Origin: Helicobacteraceae bacterium
Lineage (GTDB): Bacteria > Campylobacterota > Campylobacteria > Campylobacterales > SZUA-545
Length of the DNA stretch: 64,000 bases
Direction of reading: 5' to 3'
NCBI GenBank assembly: GCA_031286325.1
Contig: JAITUT010000005.1
Location: 41,557-105,556, forward strand
Of the stretch, positions 50,508 through 59,463 are shown in pieces. Each line of letters opens with the position of its first letter. The first letter of the stretch is position 1. A model generated the notes under the pieces. That model was not told the DNA's origin and did not search any database. It saw only the letters and a program-made list of their open reading frames with translations. Position numbers and translations under genes: made by a program.

Positions 50508-51482
50508 TTATTCGTCAATCGCGCCATTATCAATTGGAATGTGTTTGTCTTTACAATATTGTACTATTTCGTCCTCTGTTTCAAAATAATCGTCGCAAAA
50601 CTCATTCAACTCTCTTTCCGTTGATTTCAAATATCTTTCTTCCGCTGTTAAAAGTTTCTCTATCTGGTCAATAAATTTCTTAAAATCCTCATTGATAACG
50701 CACAATTTATCTATTGTCTTAATATCAATGCTTTTGAACTTTGCGGGAAAGAGTATTTTGCTCTGATACGGATTGGGGTCAAGAAGTATTACGCCTATTC
50801 CAAACGACTGATTAAGGCGCTCCATTTCTTCTTTTATGTTGTCGCTGATTTCAAACGCCGCAAGATAGCCGTAATTCGCCCAACTTGAATTTGAAACCGT
50901 TTGAAAAAATGATTCTTTCAGCTCGTAATCGTTGTTTATTTCCTTTTTTATTTCGTACGAATAAAGTTTAAAAGTTTCAGTTTGATTGACAACTTTAAGT
51001 AAATTTTGGCTTGATTCTGACCGCAATTTTAGAAACTTTACGCCAATCATATCCGGATGCGTCCATTTTTGATTCTCGTCTTTGCGATTCGACCGTTCGT
51101 GAAATATCGTTTTGGAATAAATGTCGGCGGAACTTTTCAAATATGTACTCAACAGCTTATGCAAAGAACGTTCTTCATACGTTTCTGTTTTAACGACGGT
51201 TTTCTTGTCGTACTTCTTCGCGTTATCCTCTTGCATAATGATATTGTTCTCGTTTTTAGCGAGATAATAGAAATACACTTTGTCTTTATAGCGTTTAATC
51301 CGCGCGTCGTTATTTTTTATCAAAGTTGATAAGTTTGAGGTTATCAGATGCATTGGAGTGGCAACAGTCAAGTTTGAGAAATCACACCAATTATTTTTCA
51401 GTATGAAATCGGCGATCTCCTGCGCGGTCGCGGGCTTTTTCGTCTGTTCCAATGTTTTGAAAATGGCTTCTGTTACTGTCAT
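50508..51482 (-). CDS. HrgA-like protein: HARE-HTH plus PD-(D/E)XK-type nuclease
   Basis: The 324-residue protein begins with a winged-helix domain (VTEAIFKTLEQTKKPATAQE, SNLSTLIKNNDARI) of the HARE-HTH type found with restriction enzymes and HrgA of Helicobacter. The middle has WTHPDMIGV and, about 35 residues later, LYSYEIKKEI, i.e. a PD...ExK catalytic pattern. It could be a modification-dependent nuclease or defence factor. It starts four bases after the GDYXXLXY gene ends, so it sits in that operon or was inserted there. It is AT-rich compared with both neighbours. Confidence 0.65.
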   Translation of the reverse strand: MTVTEAIFKTLEQTKKPATAQEIADFILKNNWCDFSNLTVATPMHLITSNLSTLIKNNDARIKRYKDKVYFYYLAKNENNIIMQEDNAKKYDKKTVVKTETYEERSLHKLLSTYLKSSADIYSKTIFHERSNRKDENQKWTHPDMIGVKFLKLRSESSQNLLKVVNQTETFKLYSYEIKKEINNDYELKESFFQTVSNSSWANYGYLAAFEISDNIKEEMERLNQSFGIGVILLDPNPYQSKILFPAKFKSIDIKTIDKLCVINEDFKKFIDQIEKLLTAEERYLKSTERELNEFCDDYFETEDEIVQYCKDKHIPIDNGAIDE

Positions 51483-51486
51483 AAGT

Positions 51487-52125
51487 TTACTCCTCGCTAT
51501 CCAGTAGAATTTGCGCTGAGCTCGACGGGTATTCCCCCGCTTTTTGAAGCTCTAAGAGAGCGTTTTTCGCGCTCCTTCCGTCCGCTAAAACAACATCTTC
51601 CAACACGCCGCGCCCATTTTCCGCGCGGATAATCGCTTTCGCGCCGACAAGCATTTGCGGACGGCGATCGGCAAGCCGCGCCAAATCCTCTTGAATATAG
51701 TAGCGGCTAAACTCCGCGTAATTTACGGTCAATTTGCCGTTAAAGCAACGTCCTTTCAGGCGCAAAAAGAGTCCGCTTGATGGATCGCGCCTCCGCGTTT
51801 CGCTGACGGTGTGAAAGCCCTCTGAATCCTTTTCCGAATAGATCAAAACCGCTTCGGTATCGTACGCCTCTTTTATGATTATGAAGGGCTCGGCGTCGGC
51901 GCGTTGTTTCGGATTGCAAACTACCGAATCCTCCTCGCTGTAAGGCTCTATATTCACCGCCAAATATCGCCCGCGCACTGGGTCAAACGGGTCAAAAGAT
52001 CGGGTTTTAAGGACGATCGCTTTTCCGCCGAGCGAAATTTCATAGCGGATAATTTGTTGCGCCAAAATCGCGAGCTGCGCCAGAAAAATCACGGCAAACG
52101 CCGCCATAAGCGCATTCTTACGCAT
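51487..52125 (-). CDS. GDYXXLXY-family protein
   Basis: The 212-residue protein has one N-terminal membrane helix (LMAAFAVIFLAQLAILAQQI) and an extracytoplasmic domain with FDPVRGRYLAVN, the GDYxxLxY motif in variant form, and YYIQEDLARLAD. This family is regularly encoded next to DUF2157 membrane proteins, as here (8-base overlap). AAGGAG is the ribosome site. Biochemical role unknown. Confidence 0.78.
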   Translation of the reverse strand: MRKNALMAAFAVIFLAQLAILAQQIIRYEISLGGKAIVLKTRSFDPFDPVRGRYLAVNIEPYSEEDSVVCNPKQRADAEPFIIIKEAYDTEAVLIYSEKDSEGFHTVSETRRRDPSSGLFLRLKGRCFNGKLTVNYAEFSRYYIQEDLARLADRRPQMLVGAKAIIRAENGRGVLEDVVLADGRSAKNALLELQKAGEYPSSSAQILLDSEE

Positions 52126-53419
52126 CGCTTCTCCTTACCCAGCCGCGTATAAATTTGCTGAACGCTATGAACCCCGCGCCGATTATGATGAATCCGACCC
52201 CTTTCGTCAAAAACGACAAATTCGTCTGGAAAAATTTAATGAGGATCAAAATCGCGAGCCACGCGCCGCCTTGATTTGCCAATGTTAAATTCAGTTGTTT
52301 CGCGCCGCCTACGATAAACGCTAGCGAAGATACGGCGCAGACGAGCGTAAAGATCGCCTCGGCGCCGATTGGGATTTGCGCCGCGCAGTAAAAGAGAAAT
52401 ATCAAAGGCGCGATCGGCACGATCAACTCGTAAAGCCTCTCGCGGATTAACTTTTTGTAGGAAAAGCCCAGCAAAATCAAATACGGCGCGATGAAAAACA
52501 TATAAAAGCTCGGCAATTCATAGCGCGTATGGGGCGAATACAGCGCGAAAGAGAGCAACATTATCGCGATCGAGGCTTTGGCGATCTCCTCAACCGTCTT
52601 AAATTGCGGACGTTTTTCGGCGGGGTAGAACAATACGTGGACGATCCAAAACGTAGCGAAGAGGGTGGCGTTAAAGAGAAAGGCGGAGTCTATACCGCGC
52701 CAGATTAAGTACGCGAACGAGTTGCCTATACATATTAAAGACAGCATTAAAAGGGTGTTGAATAGGCGCGTAGTCGGCGAATGGCGATCGGCTAAAAAGA
52801 GCCTTACGTACCACACGAGCCAGATCGCGAAAAAGATATAAGCGACAAAAAGCTCCGCGCTGTAATCTCTTTGCGCCCGGTCAAAGTAAGGATCAACGAC
52901 TTGCGGGGTGAGCGCGATGACGACGAGCGTTATCGCGAATAGAAATACCGCCGACGCGGTTTTGGAGGACGTTAAAAAGAGGACGGGCAATGTGAAACCA
53001 ATACAGATCATCGCGAAACGCACGAGATCGCCGCCCAAATTATATGTTTGCGCCACGATCCCAAACGACGCGGCGAAAGCGATCGGCAAAAACGCCCCCG
53101 CCCCCTCGTTTAACGCGCGATCATCGGGCTTTTTTACGCGCGCGAAAAACGCGAGATATTGCGCCGCGAGCAAAATAGCGAACGCGACAAAACCTTTGGC
53201 GGCGCGGCTTAATTCGTGCCAATTGTAGGCGAATACCGCGATAATGCCAAGCGCCACCATTACCGCGCCGAAACCGGTTAGGATCGTAGACGCCATATCG
53301 CCGCGTTTTTGTTCCGCAGGGTAACGCGCGCGGATTTTCGCCGCTTGATCTTCGCTGATTAGATCGCCCGCGACCCAATGCGGCAACTCGTTTTCGAGCC
53401 ACTCCAAATGTTTTTTCAT
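52118..53419 (-). CDS. DUF2157 polytopic membrane protein
   Basis: The 433-residue protein has a soluble N-terminal helix pair (LEWLENELPHWVAGDLISED, a DUF2157 mark) and about 12 membrane helices from residue 48 on. The C-terminus (GVGFIIIGAGFIAFSKFI) is typical of the family. Partner of the GDYXXLXY protein downstream. Role unknown; a membrane complex of the two is inferred from gene pairing. Confidence 0.82.
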   Translation of the reverse strand: MKKHLEWLENELPHWVAGDLISEDQAAKIRARYPAEQKRGDMASTILTGFGAVMVALGIIAVFAYNWHELSRAAKGFVAFAILLAAQYLAFFARVKKPDDRALNEGAGAFLPIAFAASFGIVAQTYNLGGDLVRFAMICIGFTLPVLFLTSSKTASAVFLFAITLVVIALTPQVVDPYFDRAQRDYSAELFVAYIFFAIWLVWYVRLFLADRHSPTTRLFNTLLMLSLICIGNSFAYLIWRGIDSAFLFNATLFATFWIVHVLFYPAEKRPQFKTVEEIAKASIAIMLLSFALYSPHTRYELPSFYMFFIAPYLILLGFSYKKLIRERLYELIVPIAPLIFLFYCAAQIPIGAEAIFTLVCAVSSLAFIVGGAKQLNLTLANQGGAWLAILILIKFFQTNLSFLTKGVGFIIIGAGFIAFSKFIRGWVRRSDA

Positions 53420-53468
53420 AAGCGCGATTTTAGCGCGTATTGTATTATTAGGATCGCCAATAATTTTG

Positions 53469-54371
53469 TCATCGGCTAAAATTCAAGTATTTAATCGCGG
53501 TTTTTATCAGCGAATTTTTATCGGCGGCGATCAAATTATTAAATTGCCCTTTGTAATATGTTTTTTGCCGTTTTGTAAATTGCGCGGTGTGAATTGTAAT
53601 TAACTCGCTTAACTCTTTTAACGAAATTTTTTCATCTATGAAATCTATCGTCTCGGTAATGCCGATAGCTTTCATAGGTTGCGATCCGCGATCCGCGATC
53701 GCGAGTAAATTTTTTACTTCGTCAACTAAACCGATCTCAATCATTTTTTCGGTTCTTAATTTTATTCGCTTTAATAACTCCTCACGACCAAGTTCCACAA
53801 GAAATATCGCGAGTTCGTCCAAAAGAGCTTCGGGCGGATTTTGGCTAAACCATTCGCTAGGTTTAATATCGCTTGCGATCATAATTAAAAGCGCTTTTTC
53901 TATGCGGTAGCGATCGCTATTTTTAATTTTAATCGCGTAAATCGGATCGCGAGATTTCAACTCGTTAAAAGCCGCGTTTAGATCAAGTAGCTTTTCATTA
54001 ACAATTTCGCGCGTTTTTTCGGAAATTTCAGGTAATTTTGAGAGCCCTGATGTTAAACACTTTAAGTAAAAAGCCGAACCGCCGACGATAATCAAATCGC
54101 GATTATTTTCGCGGCAAAAATCGCGCGCTTTTAGAAACTCGCGAATAAAATCTTCCGCGCCAAATTTTTCGTTTGGCGTTACTAAATCCAGACCAAAATA
54201 CGCGAGCCCTTCCCGATCGTTTTTATTAGGTTTCGCAGAGGCGATCTCAATGTTTTTATAGACCGCGAGCGAATCCATTGATAAGAGCGCCGCGCCCGTT
54301 TCTTTCGCGATTTCGTGGGCGATGTCGCTCTTGCCCGACGCGCTTTGACCTATGATCGCGATTATTTTCAT
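53469..54371 (-). CDS. miaA: tRNA dimethylallyltransferase
   Basis: The 300-residue enzyme adds the dimethylallyl group to A37 of tRNAs reading UNN codons. IIAIIGQSASGKSDIAHE is the P-loop, LLSMDSLAVYKNIEIASAKP the conserved substrate loop, and FYLKCLTSGLSKLPEIS follows as in the family. The C-terminal TKRQKTYYKGQFNN is the tRNA-binding basic helix (usually TRRQxTWF). It is divergent from the zinc-ribbon gene. Confidence 0.93.
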   Translation of the reverse strand: MKIIAIIGQSASGKSDIAHEIAKETGAALLSMDSLAVYKNIEIASAKPNKNDREGLAYFGLDLVTPNEKFGAEDFIREFLKARDFCRENNRDLIIVGGSAFYLKCLTSGLSKLPEISEKTREIVNEKLLDLNAAFNELKSRDPIYAIKIKNSDRYRIEKALLIMIASDIKPSEWFSQNPPEALLDELAIFLVELGREELLKRIKLRTEKMIEIGLVDEVKNLLAIADRGSQPMKAIGITETIDFIDEKISLKELSELITIHTAQFTKRQKTYYKGQFNNLIAADKNSLIKTAIKYLNFSR

Positions 54372-54431
54372 ATTTTATTTTACGCAAATTTGTCAAAATC
54401 GGCTAAAATGAGGAAATTTTTGGAGGCAAAA

Positions 54432-55082
54432 ATGATCTGTTTCAAATGCCAAGCGGAAAATCCTGAAAACGCGAAATATTGCAATCAATGCGGCGTTTAT
54501 TTAGCGGACGCGCCGAAAATAGAGGAGAAAACGCCAAAGTCGCAAGTTGAGGCGATAGTGACGCGCCCCGAGCCGAAAGCGGAAGAGAAAGCGCCGCCTA
54601 AACCCGATCCGAGAGACGAATTGCTGGGCGTAATTGACCCCAAACAAGAGAGGTATTTGCGCGCGAACGGCTTGGTTCTTTGCCCGTGCTGCGGCGAGGA
54701 AAACCGCGATATTTCTGAGCATTGTTGGAATTGCGAGGAGTCGCTCAAACCTACAAAAGGGCTGACCACCGCATCGAAAGCCGCTTTGAAACCACAGGAA
54801 AAATCTAAAGACGGCGGCTTTTTGTCCAAAATTTCGCGCCTCGTTGAGAGCGATTATGACGATTCGTCCAAACCCGCGCCGAAAAAGCCAGCCGCGCCGA
54901 AAGCGGGGGCGAAACCCGCGCCCGTTAAACCCGCGCCCGCCCCGCAAAAACAGCTTAATGACGGCGCCGATTCGTTAGAGCTCAAATTGAAACAACTTGA
55001 AAAATTGCAAAGAATGTATGACGAAAAGACGATCACGGAAGACGAGTTTAAGACGATGCGCAAGGAGCTGTTCAATGATTAA
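54432..55082 (+). CDS. Double zinc-ribbon protein with SHOCT tail
   Basis: The 216-residue protein has two zinc ribbons: CFKCQAENPENAKYCNQCG at residues 3-21 and CPCCGEENRDISEHCWNCEE near residue 84. Then comes a Pro/Lys/Ala-rich linker with PAPKKPAAPKAGAKPAPVKP and a C-terminal SHOCT helix hairpin (LEKLQRMYDEKTITEDEFKT), which usually mediates oligomerisation or membrane-protein contact. ATG 54432 follows TGGAGG; a longer frame overlaps miaA and is rejected. Role unknown. Confidence 0.78.
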   Translation: MICFKCQAENPENAKYCNQCGVYLADAPKIEEKTPKSQVEAIVTRPEPKAEEKAPPKPDPRDELLGVIDPKQERYLRANGLVLCPCCGEENRDISEHCWNCEESLKPTKGLTTASKAALKPQEKSKDGGFLSKISRLVESDYDDSSKPAPKKPAAPKAGAKPAPVKPAPAPQKQLNDGADSLELKLKQLEKLQRMYDEKTITEDEFKTMRKELFND

Positions 55083-55098
55083 GCGGTTGGCGGTTAAA

Positions 55099-55175
55099 TG
55101 GTCGGGATGACAAGATTCGAACCTGCGACCTCACCCACCCCAAGGGTGCGCGCTACCAGACTGCGCCACATCCCG
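55099..55175 (-). tRNA. tRNA-Pro(GGG)
   Basis: The acceptor is CGGGATG/CATCCCG, the anticodon stem CACCC/GGGTG with loop TTGGGGT gives GGG, the T-loop is TTCGAAT, and CCA is encoded. It differs from tRNA-Pro(TGG) at 15447 mainly in the anticodon arm. Confidence 0.93.
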
Positions 55176-55191
55176 ACACAGGCGGAAATTA

Positions 55192-55248
55192 TAGCTTAAA
55201 ATGACTTCGCGGACGAGCTTTGACGGTCTGCAAAGTCATTTTAAGCTA
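55192..55248. repeat. 16-base perfect inverted repeat upstream of the membrane Mrr-like gene
   Basis: TAGCTTAAAATGACTT (55192-55207) pairs without mismatch with AAGTCATTTTAAGCTA (55233-55248) over a 25-base loop. It could act as a bidirectional terminator, since each arm ends in A/T-rich DNA, or be a small mobile palindrome. Confidence 0.7.
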
Positions 55249-55372
55249 CAATCAACAAATTTTTTGTTTAAGGAAACTTCGATTATGGGCATAAAGGTTT
55301 ATTTTTACTTAGCCAAATTGGTTAAAATTCTTTTTGATACTACATCACAATTTCAAACGAGGAGTAATTGGT

Positions 55373-56119
55373 ATGGGTCTTTCAGATCGTAACGCGGCTG
55401 ATAATAAAGAAGCCGCGCAACAAGACAACGCGCGCACATTCCTGCTGGCGGCGGCGATTGCGGCGCTCGCGCTTGGGCTTTTCAAAATCATTGATATGGA
55501 CATTTCGTTTGCTGTGATCGGCGTAATGGCGCTATATTACGGCTACGATCGTTACAAGAAGTGGGAGAAAAAGCGCAGCAAAGATCAAGAGCTAGCCGCG
55601 CGCGAACGCGCCGATCGTATGCGCCGCAAACGCGAAATGGCGGCGAGGGAGGCGGTGAAACAAGAAGAAGAGGAAGCTAAGCGCAAGGAGGAGCAAGAAC
55701 GTCTAGCGGCGGAGGCGAAAAAACGCGCTCCTGCGGAAGCTCCCAAGCCAGAGGAAATTAAAGGAAAAGAATACGCGATCATAGTCGGCGAGGCTCTCAA
55801 ACGTCTAAATTACGACATTGAATACCGTCAAATTGTCCAAGCCGGCGAGGATGCGGTGCATATTTTGGCTTACCGCGCCAACGAAGTCTGTCTTGTGCAT
55901 TGCACGGACAACCGCGATTCGCCCATTACGAGCCGCGATATTTCGTCATTTATCGCGGATTGCTCGTCTATCGCGAAACGTTCCAAATTTTGGCAAGACG
56001 ACATCATTTACCTCTTCGCGATCAGCGGCGCGATTGAAGAAGAGGCGATCGACTACATCGCCGAAGAGCGCAAGAAACACAAAACGCCGATTGAATACCG
56101 CGTTTTCGGTATCGCGTAA
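55373..56119 (+). CDS. Membrane protein with coiled coil and Mrr-like nuclease-fold domain
   Basis: The 248-residue protein has two membrane helices (residues of about 20-55), a charged coiled coil (KQEEEEAKRKEEQERLAAEA and flanks) to about 125, and a C-terminal domain with EALKRLNYDIEYRQIVQAGE then CLVHCTDN. This matches the layout of Mrr-type restriction-like folds, but the usual D...QxK catalytic set is replaced, so nuclease activity is doubtful. ATG 55373 follows GAGGAG. It ends in a TAATG overlap with moeA. Such membrane-bound Mrr-like proteins are of unknown role. Confidence 0.62.
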   Translation: MGLSDRNAADNKEAAQQDNARTFLLAAAIAALALGLFKIIDMDISFAVIGVMALYYGYDRYKKWEKKRSKDQELAARERADRMRRKREMAAREAVKQEEEEAKRKEEQERLAAEAKKRAPAEAPKPEEIKGKEYAIIVGEALKRLNYDIEYRQIVQAGEDAVHILAYRANEVCLVHCTDNRDSPITSRDISSFIADCSSIAKRSKFWQDDIIYLFAISGAIEEEAIDYIAEERKKHKTPIEYRVFGIA

Positions 56120-57345
56120 TGTTGCCCGCGATCGCCGACGCGCTGAAAATCATGCTTGAATGCGTAACGCCGATCGCAAGAGCCGAACTAGTCTCTTTGA
56201 GCGGCGCGTTAGGTCGTATCCTAGCCGCCGATGTCGCCGCCCTGCGCGATCTGCCGCCTTACGACAACTCCGCAATGGACGGCTACGCGGTGAAACTAAC
56301 GGACGCGGGCAAAGCGGTGAAAGTCGCGGGCGCGATCTTCGCGGGCGACGAGCCAAACGCCGAAGTCAGCGAGGGCAGCGCGGTGAAAATTATGACAGGA
56401 GCGATGATACCAAACGGCGCGGAGGCGGTCGTGATGGTTGAAGATACGCGAATTTTAGAGGGCGGATTGGCGCGGTTGCCTGAAAAAATCGCGGCGGATC
56501 AGCACATCAGGTTTGCGGGCGAAGAGATCAAAGAGGGCGCGGCGTTATTCGCCAAAGGCGATCGTATTACCCCCGCCGTGGGCGCGTTGCTCGCTTCGCA
56601 AGGAATCACCGAAACTCGCGTATTCGCGCCGCTAAAAGCGGCGATAATTTCCAGCGGCAATGAGATCGTGGAGGCGGGAGTCGCCGCGAAAGCGCACCAG
56701 ATTTACAACACAAACGCCGCCGCCCTTTCGCTCGCGCTGAAAGAAGCGGGCTTTGAACCGCGCTATTTCGGCATTTCGCCGGACGATCCCGCGCGGCTTG
56801 CGGAAATTTTGAGCCGCGCCTTCGCCGAGTGCGACGCGGTTTTAACTACGGGCGGCGTGAGCGTGGGCGAAGCGGATTTCACCATCAAGGCGTTCGAGGC
56901 GATCGGCGCGGAAATTTTCTTTCACGGGCTTAACTTCAAACCCGGCAAACCCACAATGGCGGGCGCGGTTCTCGGCAAGCCGTTTTTCGCCCTGCCAGGA
57001 AATCCGTTAAGCGGCGCGGCAAACTTGTATCTGCTCGTTTTGCCCGCGCTCGCAAAGTTGCAGGGCGGCAAAATGTTCTATCCGAACTTCGTGTTGGCGC
57101 GCCTCGCGAGCGATCTCGCAGTCAAAGGCGATCGCCAAAACGCGATTTTAGGGCGTTTCAAGTCGGGCGAATGGAGCGCGGCTCGCGGCGGCAAATACGG
57201 ATCGGGAATGATGACGCCGCTTTGCGAGGCGGATTCTTTCGCGGTTTTTTGCGGCGCGAAAACATACGAGCGCGGGTCGATCGTTAAAGTTTTGCCAATT
57301 CCGTGCGATTTAAGCGACAACGAAGCCGATTTTGTAAATAAATAA
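56119..57345 (+). CDS. moeA: Molybdopterin molybdenumtransferase
   Basis: The 408-residue enzyme inserts molybdate into adenylylated molybdopterin. LPPYDNSAMDGYAVKL, KIMTGAMIPNGAEAVVMVED, TTGGVSVGEADFTIKAFEA, GLNFKPGKPTMAG and FALPGNPLSG are the family's motifs across domains III, II and IV. The start codon overlaps the stop of the preceding gene by one base, with no separate ribosome site needed. No other molybdenum-cofactor gene is in the window. Confidence 0.95.
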   Translation: MLPAIADALKIMLECVTPIARAELVSLSGALGRILAADVAALRDLPPYDNSAMDGYAVKLTDAGKAVKVAGAIFAGDEPNAEVSEGSAVKIMTGAMIPNGAEAVVMVEDTRILEGGLARLPEKIAADQHIRFAGEEIKEGAALFAKGDRITPAVGALLASQGITETRVFAPLKAAIISSGNEIVEAGVAAKAHQIYNTNAAALSLALKEAGFEPRYFGISPDDPARLAEILSRAFAECDAVLTTGGVSVGEADFTIKAFEAIGAEIFFHGLNFKPGKPTMAGAVLGKPFFALPGNPLSGAANLYLLVLPALAKLQGGKMFYPNFVLARLASDLAVKGDRQNAILGRFKSGEWSAARGGKYGSGMMTPLCEADSFAVFCGAKTYERGSIVKVLPIPCDLSDNEADFVNK

Positions 57346-57381
57346 GATAGGATCATAAAAGTTATTTCGGAAAGGGCGAAG

Positions 57382-59460
57382 ATGGGCGCGGTGTTGAAAA
57401 TTTTGCTCTCTTTTTTGCCCGCTTTATCGGCGCTTTTTTTGGCGTTTTTGGCGGCGGCGAACAATATCGCGATAGACTTAAATTTTTTGCAAATTTTAGC
57501 TTCAATCGCGCTGATCTCAGGCGCGGTTTTCGGCGCGATATTTTCTAAAAATTCTATAGTTTTAATCGCCTTATTCGCGCTTGCGATTCAATGGATAGTT
57601 TTAGGCGCGAAATTTAACGCGCTGCAACTTGAATTTCTGTTAAATGTTTCGGCTTTGGCGCTGCCTTTATTTACGGCGATCTTCGCGATCAGAAAAAAGC
57701 AAGATATGTTCTCGTTCAACGCCATTTTTAACGCCCTTTCAACCATTATATTTTTATTTGTTGTTTTTGTAATGATGATCACGCCGTTTCACGAGCAATT
57801 TTTAATATATTTATACACGGCGAAAGACGCGCCTTTGATCGCGCTTGGAATACTTTGGGCCGTCTTTTTAATTAAAGCCGTTTTAGACAAAAACCCGCTT
57901 TTTTATATTACTTTCGGCGGCGCGGCTACAATTTTTGTCGCGGCGCTTGAAATTAGATTGGGATCGCGCATATTCGCGGCGCTGTTTTTCTTAGGCGGCG
58001 CGATACTTCCGATCGCTACGTTGCCGTTAATTAAATTTAAGACGAAAAAGCCTGAAAAAATTTCTGAAAAAATCGCGCGCGGGATCGCTGAAAAACGTAT
58101 AAAAGAGATCATTAAAAAAGAACCGCTGGCAAGACCTATGGCAAAGCCTGTCGCGAAACCGATCGCAACGCCGCTTGCGAAGCCGATCATAGAGGAGCGG
58201 TTAGAGTTGGAGCCTCTGCCGGATTTTGCCGTAGAACCAGTGAAAGTCGCCGCGCAAGAGTTTGCGAAAGAGCCTCAAAAAGAGCCGCCAAAAGAAGTAG
58301 AAAAAGAGCCTGACGTATTTATTCCGATCACTCTTGCGCCGCCGAAAACAAAAAAGTTTTCTCTAAAATTTTCTCCGCCAAAAATAAATTTTAGCCGCGC
58401 GAAAAATCTCGTGAAATTCAATAAAAAACCATTTGACATAAATAGTGTGATAAATTTCGTAAAAAATCTGAAAAATATAGATATTAAATTGCTAATAGAG
58501 AGAGTCAAAGGATTATTTACGCCGCCCGTGAAAAGCGTGGTTATGGCGCACGCGGATTCTAAATTTTCAAATATCAGCGATTTATCAAGAAAAGCGGTAA
58601 TTTTATCGCCGTCTTTTTATTGGTATAAAAAGAGCGATACAAAATTCAAAAACATTATGGCGGCGAGACGATTCGCCGCGTCAATTTTTTACGGCTGGAT
58701 TCCCGATAACGGAAGTTATAAGTATTACGCTTTTAGAGAAGAAAGCGGCTGGGGTTTTATAGCCTGCGATCCTAACGAAACCGCTCGCAAACTTGCCGAT
58801 ATGGGAATTGATCTTAATTTGGTTTCCAGAATTTATTTCGCGCAAACTACTCTTATTAAAGGAGAAAAAGCGATTGCCGTTTCAGCTAATTCCGCGCTAA
58901 GTTTTGTAGACGGATCGTGGGTGGCAATCCCGCGTAAATTCGCCGCGAAAGAGATAGCGGAATTTAGCCAAGATTATATTAAATTATCAAGACCGTCTTT
59001 TGCGCCCAAGCGATCTAAAACCAACATAGAAACCGAGGATGATCTAGATCGCAAAAAGTTCTTGATCGCCGCTAGTTTTTTGGGCGTTTTGATCGCCGCG
59101 AATACGATAGGTTTATATCGTGTTTTGAGCGCGCAAAACGCTTACGAAATTGAAACCGAAGATATTTTGCAGAAAAATAAATTACCCGCTACGCAAATGC
59201 AAATTGAAAATATAGAAAAACGTCTTACGAAAGTCGCCGAGGCGCAAGAGGGTTTGCGCGCCGCTTTGAGTAAATTTCTCGCGTTTAGCCCCGAAGCGAA
59301 ATTAGAAAAACTCGAATACGAAAACCGCGCGATCGCCGCTAGATACTTGATCGCCGAGGGTACGGAGCCAGAGGCGGCGGAGCGTAAGATCAAAAACGCC
59401 TTGCCCGCCGCGCAGACCGAGATTCAAAATGGCAAGGTTTTAGCGACCGCGAAGTGGTGA
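57382..59460 (+). CDS. Two-part membrane protein: polytopic N-half and PilN/GspL-like C-half
   Basis: The 692-residue protein has about seven membrane helices (residues 1-215), a long Lys/Pro/Glu linker with KPVAKPIATPLAKP repeats (215-330), a basic stretch, a soluble domain (VILSPSFYWYKKSDTKFKNI; FAASIFYGWIPDNGSYKYY) and a late membrane helix (FLIAASFLGVLIAANTIGLY) followed by a coiled coil. The C-half resembles a conserved Campylobacterota protein with PilN/GspL-like shape. The fusion with a polytopic half is unusual. Four bases separate it from the next gene. A role in an envelope or secretion machine is possible but not shown. Confidence 0.65.
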   Translation: MGAVLKILLSFLPALSALFLAFLAAANNIAIDLNFLQILASIALISGAVFGAIFSKNSIVLIALFALAIQWIVLGAKFNALQLEFLLNVSALALPLFTAIFAIRKKQDMFSFNAIFNALSTIIFLFVVFVMMITPFHEQFLIYLYTAKDAPLIALGILWAVFLIKAVLDKNPLFYITFGGAATIFVAALEIRLGSRIFAALFFLGGAILPIATLPLIKFKTKKPEKISEKIARGIAEKRIKEIIKKEPLARPMAKPVAKPIATPLAKPIIEERLELEPLPDFAVEPVKVAAQEFAKEPQKEPPKEVEKEPDVFIPITLAPPKTKKFSLKFSPPKINFSRAKNLVKFNKKPFDINSVINFVKNLKNIDIKLLIERVKGLFTPPVKSVVMAHADSKFSNISDLSRKAVILSPSFYWYKKSDTKFKNIMAARRFAASIFYGWIPDNGSYKYYAFREESGWGFIACDPNETARKLADMGIDLNLVSRIYFAQTTLIKGEKAIAVSANSALSFVDGSWVAIPRKFAAKEIAEFSQDYIKLSRPSFAPKRSKTNIETEDDLDRKKFLIAASFLGVLIAANTIGLYRVLSAQNAYEIETEDILQKNKLPATQMQIENIEKRLTKVAEAQEGLRAALSKFLAFSPEAKLEKLEYENRAIAARYLIAEGTEPEAAERKIKNALPAAQTEIQNGKVLATAKW

Positions 59461-59463
59461 TAG

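Noticed and set aside
54501..54947. 148-codon minus-strand frame opposite the zinc-ribbon gene
   Set aside because: It mirrors Pro/Lys/Ala codons as Gly/Arg/Phe repeats, so it is an artefact of the linker.
55201..55392. 63-codon frame overlapping the inverted repeat and the start of the Mrr-like gene
   Set aside because: It begins inside the hairpin and overlaps a better-supported gene in another frame.
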